The notes under the pieces are model-generated. The model had not been told where the DNA came from, ran no database searches, and saw only the letters and a list, made by a program, of their open reading frames with translations. A stretch of DNA of 64,000 bases from Ruminiclostridium papyrosolvens DSM 2782 (GTDB lineage: Bacteria; Bacillota; Clostridia; Acetivibrionales; DSM-1351), in assembly GCF_029318685.1 (NCBI RefSeq), contig NZ_CP119677.1:1652001-1716000 (forward strand). The letters are read 5' to 3'. A program made the translations under genes and the position numbers. Every line of letters starts with the position of its first letter. Position 1 is the first letter of the stretch. This document shows positions 61,511 through 64,000 of this stretch, piece by piece.

Positions 61511-62815
61511 ATGATTGATACCCATGTAGAGGAAAAGCTATGCAGGTTGTTTGAAAAGAACGGAATAGAGGTTTACAATATCAATTCAAATAGATTTAAA
61601 ACAAATACAATCAATATTTTCTTTCAGGATAATTTGAACAAGGATACAGTTGCTTTAAATGCACTTTTTCCTTCGGTATTGAGAAGAGGCTGCAAAGGTC
61701 TTCCTACAATAAAAGATATTAATTTATATCTTGAAAAGCTTTACGGTGCAGTGTTTGACTGCGGTATAGTAAAAAAGGGAGAAAGACAGATAATACACTT
61801 TTATTTTGAATATATTTCAGATAAGTATACTAACGATAGCCAAAGAAATTTTGAAAAGGCATTTGAATTTCTTATGAATATCATTTTCCGACCTGAACTT
61901 AAGGACGGCTCGTTTAATGAACAGTATGTACAACAGGAAAAAAATAATCTGAAAATGATTGTTGAAGGCAGAACCAATGACAAGATTCAGTATAGTATGG
62001 AAAGATGCTATGAGCTGATGTGCAAGGAGGAACCCTTTGGTCTGTACGAATACGGTACTGTTGAGCAAATAGATGAAATAACCAATGAGAAGCTTTATGA
62101 GCATTACAAGAAGAAAATAGCATCACTTCCTGCAGAGATTTTTATAACCGGAGAAATTGATGAAAAAGAGGTTGCTTTTATAAAGGAAAAACTGTCCCTT
62201 GTGGAAAGAAGTATACCTCAAAAATTGAATTCTAGCATTATACTTAAATGCGTTAAAGATGTAAGAGAGTACGAAGACAAAATGGATGTTAATCAGGCTA
62301 AACTGTGTATGGGCTTAAGGACACATGTACAGCCTGCTGATAATGATTACTATGCACTGTTGGTATTTAACGGCTTACTGGGAGGAGGTATGCATTCAAA
62401 GCTCTTTCAGAATGTCAGAGAGAAAGCAGGACTTGCGTACTATGTATACTCCGGGTTGGAAAAGTTCAAGGGGCTGATGGTTATTGCAAGCGGTATAGAT
62501 ATTAATAACAAAGATACTGCTCAGGAGATAATTATGAAACAGTTGGAGGAATTGCGTTCGGGAAATATAACGGAGTATGAATATGAGGCTACCTTAAAGT
62601 CTATAAAAACAGGAATTATGTCACTAAAAGACAGTCAGCTTTATGTGGTGGATTTTTATCTGAGTCAGTTAATAAACGGCACACATGATACAATGGAAAC
62701 CTTGGTAGAAAAAATAAACAGAGTAACGGTTGACGATATTATCAAGGTAGCAGATAAGATACAGTTGGATACGGTATATTTTCTGACTTCAAACACACAA
62801 GAAAGCAATAAATAA
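61511..62815 (+). CDS. ymfF: M16-family peptidase-like protein, inactive type (YmfF/YfmF)
   Basis: This 434-residue member of the insulinase/processing-peptidase family resembles the pitrilysin-like YmfF group. In the place where active M16 enzymes have HxxEH it reads LPTIKDINLYLEKLYG, so it lacks the zinc site and is probably the non-catalytic partner of the next gene, as in heterodimeric M16 pairs. GGAGG lies seven bases before ATG 61511. Some database names link the pair to EF-P modification; nothing in the sequence tests that. Confidence 0.85.
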   Translation: MIDTHVEEKLCRLFEKNGIEVYNINSNRFKTNTINIFFQDNLNKDTVALNALFPSVLRRGCKGLPTIKDINLYLEKLYGAVFDCGIVKKGERQIIHFYFEYISDKYTNDSQRNFEKAFEFLMNIIFRPELKDGSFNEQYVQQEKNNLKMIVEGRTNDKIQYSMERCYELMCKEEPFGLYEYGTVEQIDEITNEKLYEHYKKKIASLPAEIFITGEIDEKEVAFIKEKLSLVERSIPQKLNSSIILKCVKDVREYEDKMDVNQAKLCMGLRTHVQPADNDYYALLVFNGLLGGGMHSKLFQNVREKAGLAYYVYSGLEKFKGLMVIASGIDINNKDTAQEIIMKQLEELRSGNITEYEYEATLKSIKTGIMSLKDSQLYVVDFYLSQLINGTHDTMETLVEKINRVTVDDIIKVADKIQLDTVYFLTSNTQESNK

Positions 62816-62841
62816 AAAAGTTATGCAAAGCGGAGGAGCTT

Positions 62842-64000
62842 ATGAATTTTGATACCATTGAATACAAAAAGTATAACGAATTATTTTACCGGTATGAACA
62901 TCCCAGTGGTTTGAATTGTATAGTAATTCCTAAAAAAGGCTACTACAAAAAGTATGCCACATTTTCTACCCAATACGGTTCTGTAGACAATGAATTTATC
63001 ATACCCGGAGAAAACGAACCCACAAAAGTTCCTGATGGAATTGCCCATTTTCTTGAGCACAAGCTTTTTGAGCAAAAAGACGGAAGTGTAATGGACAAAT
63101 TTGCCGCTTTAGGTTCTAAACCAAATGCATTTACAAGCTTTAACCAAACAGTTTACCTTTTTTCATGTACAGACTTGTTCCATGAAAATTTCAAACTTTT
63201 ATTAAATTTTGTTCAAAACCCGTATATTACTGATGAAAGTGTTGAACGTGAAAAGAAAATAATAGGTCAGGAAATTAATATGTACCGTGACGATCCCGGG
63301 TGGAGAGTAAACTTCAACCTTTTGAAGGCAATATACAAGAACCACCCCGTAAGATATGATATAGCCGGCACTATTGAGAGTATCAGCGAAATTACAAAAG
63401 AAACCTTATATCAATGCTACAAGACCTTTTACCATCCCTCCAACATGCTGATAACAGTAGTTGGTGACGTGGATCACATTAAAGTTTTTGAACAGGTTGA
63501 GAACTGTATACAAACATCGGAAAAGGCTTCTGAAATTAAAAGAATCTTTCCAAATGAAAGCACTGATATTAACAAAAGTTATATAGAGCAAAATATGCCG
63601 GTTTCTACACCTATATTTTATATGGGATTTAAAGACAGCAATCTTGACTTAGAAGGTGCGGAAATACTCAGGTATGAGCTTGCCACAAAACTTCTGCTTT
63701 CAATGCTTATGGGTAAAAGTTCGAGACTATACGAAGAGTTGTATGACAAGGGACTTATTAATTCCAGCTTTGAAATGGATTTTTCATTGGAGAAAAGTTA
63801 TGCGTATTCAATGTTTGGGGGAGAGTCTGTAAACCCGGAAGAGGTTCAGGACAGAATTACAAAAGAAATTAAGTTACTGAAAAAACAAGGCCTTGATGAG
63901 GACACCTTTAAGAGACTTCTTAACGCTTCCAAAGGAAGATTTTTAAGGCAGCTTAACTCACTTGAAAATATTTCGAGGTCATTTATTAATTTATATTTCA
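62842..64000 (+). CDS. ymfH: M16-family zinc peptidase (YmfH/YfmH), 3' end off window
   Basis: The frame starts at ATG 62842, behind CGGAGGAG, 26 bases after the partner gene, and runs off the right edge after 386 codons. The inverted zinc motif HFLEH is in DGIAHFLEHKLFEQ, and the downstream zinc glutamate is probably in EREKKIIGQEINMY. This is the catalytic member of the M16 pair. The C-terminal lobe begins around MPVSTPIFYMGFKD. Confidence 0.93.
   Translation, partial: MNFDTIEYKKYNELFYRYEHPSGLNCIVIPKKGYYKKYATFSTQYGSVDNEFIIPGENEPTKVPDGIAHFLEHKLFEQKDGSVMDKFAALGSKPNAFTSFNQTVYLFSCTDLFHENFKLLLNFVQNPYITDESVEREKKIIGQEINMYRDDPGWRVNFNLLKAIYKNHPVRYDIAGTIESISEITKETLYQCYKTFYHPSNMLITVVGDVDHIKVFEQVENCIQTSEKASEIKRIFPNESTDINKSYIEQNMPVSTPIFYMGFKDSNLDLEGAEILRYELATKLLLSMLMGKSSRLYEELYDKGLINSSFEMDFSLEKSYAYSMFGGESVNPEEVQDRITKEIKLLKKQGLDEDTFKRLLNASKGRFLRQLNSLENISRSFINLYF

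Overview
The window looks like chromosome of a low-GC, endospore-forming, anaerobic cellulolytic clostridium close to Ruminiclostridium (Clostridium) cellulolyticum. Evidence: a secreted GH44 enzyme with a type I dockerin (a cellulosome component), a nickel CO dehydrogenase, a glycyl-radical enzyme, sporulation genes (cotJABC, sigK), a PolC-type polymerase, and the Firmicutes gene order rpsB-tsf-pyrH-frr-uppS-cdsA-dxr-rseP-ispG-polC followed by rimP-nusA-ylxR-ylxQ-infB-rbfA-nrnA-truB-ribF. The species is inferred, not proven.

The left 28 kb is the remarkable part. Two mother-cell sporulation genes are each cut twice by separate DNA elements, and each element has its own large serine recombinase. 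cotJC (minus strand, after cotJA and cotJB) is cut after codon 32 by a 4.68 kb element between 9 bp direct repeats at 9409-9417 and 14092-14100. Its cargo is the cellulosomal GH44 gene. cotJC is cut again near 9320-9331 by a second element that runs off the left edge and carries, within the window, a glycyl-radical enzyme and activase, a HAD lipoprotein and a 2-deoxy-scyllo-inosose-synthase-like gene. sigK (plus strand) is in three pieces: 16116-16458, 23048-23134 and 27563-27844. The first cut holds a 6.59 kb element with an ABC transporter and CO dehydrogenase. The second holds a 4.43 kb element with a GH127 gene. Joining across the short direct repeats restores an in-frame 236-residue sigma-K and an uninterrupted CotJC reading frame as far as the window allows. 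The three complete elements have imperfect inverted repeats just inside their ends, as expected for recombinase binding arms. I read these as skin-type elements excised during sporulation and used as permanent homes for metabolic and polysaccharide-degrading genes.

From 28 kb on the window is mostly conserved housekeeping DNA: a MATE exporter; rpsB and tsf behind a good sigma-A promoter and a leader able to form a pseudoknot; pyrH and frr; the isoprenoid, phospholipid and envelope genes uppS, cdsA, dxr, rseP and ispG; polC; then the rimP-nusA-infB translation/transcription operon. Its IF2 has 17 tandem copies of a 12-residue repeat in the N-terminal arm. After ribF come hypF, hypC, hypD and hypE ([NiFe]-hydrogenase maturation), a MacAB-like efflux operon with an extra Yip1-type membrane protein, a small membrane protein on the minus strand, and a pair of M16-family peptidase genes, the second running off the right edge.

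I saw no rRNA or tRNA genes and no CRISPR array.
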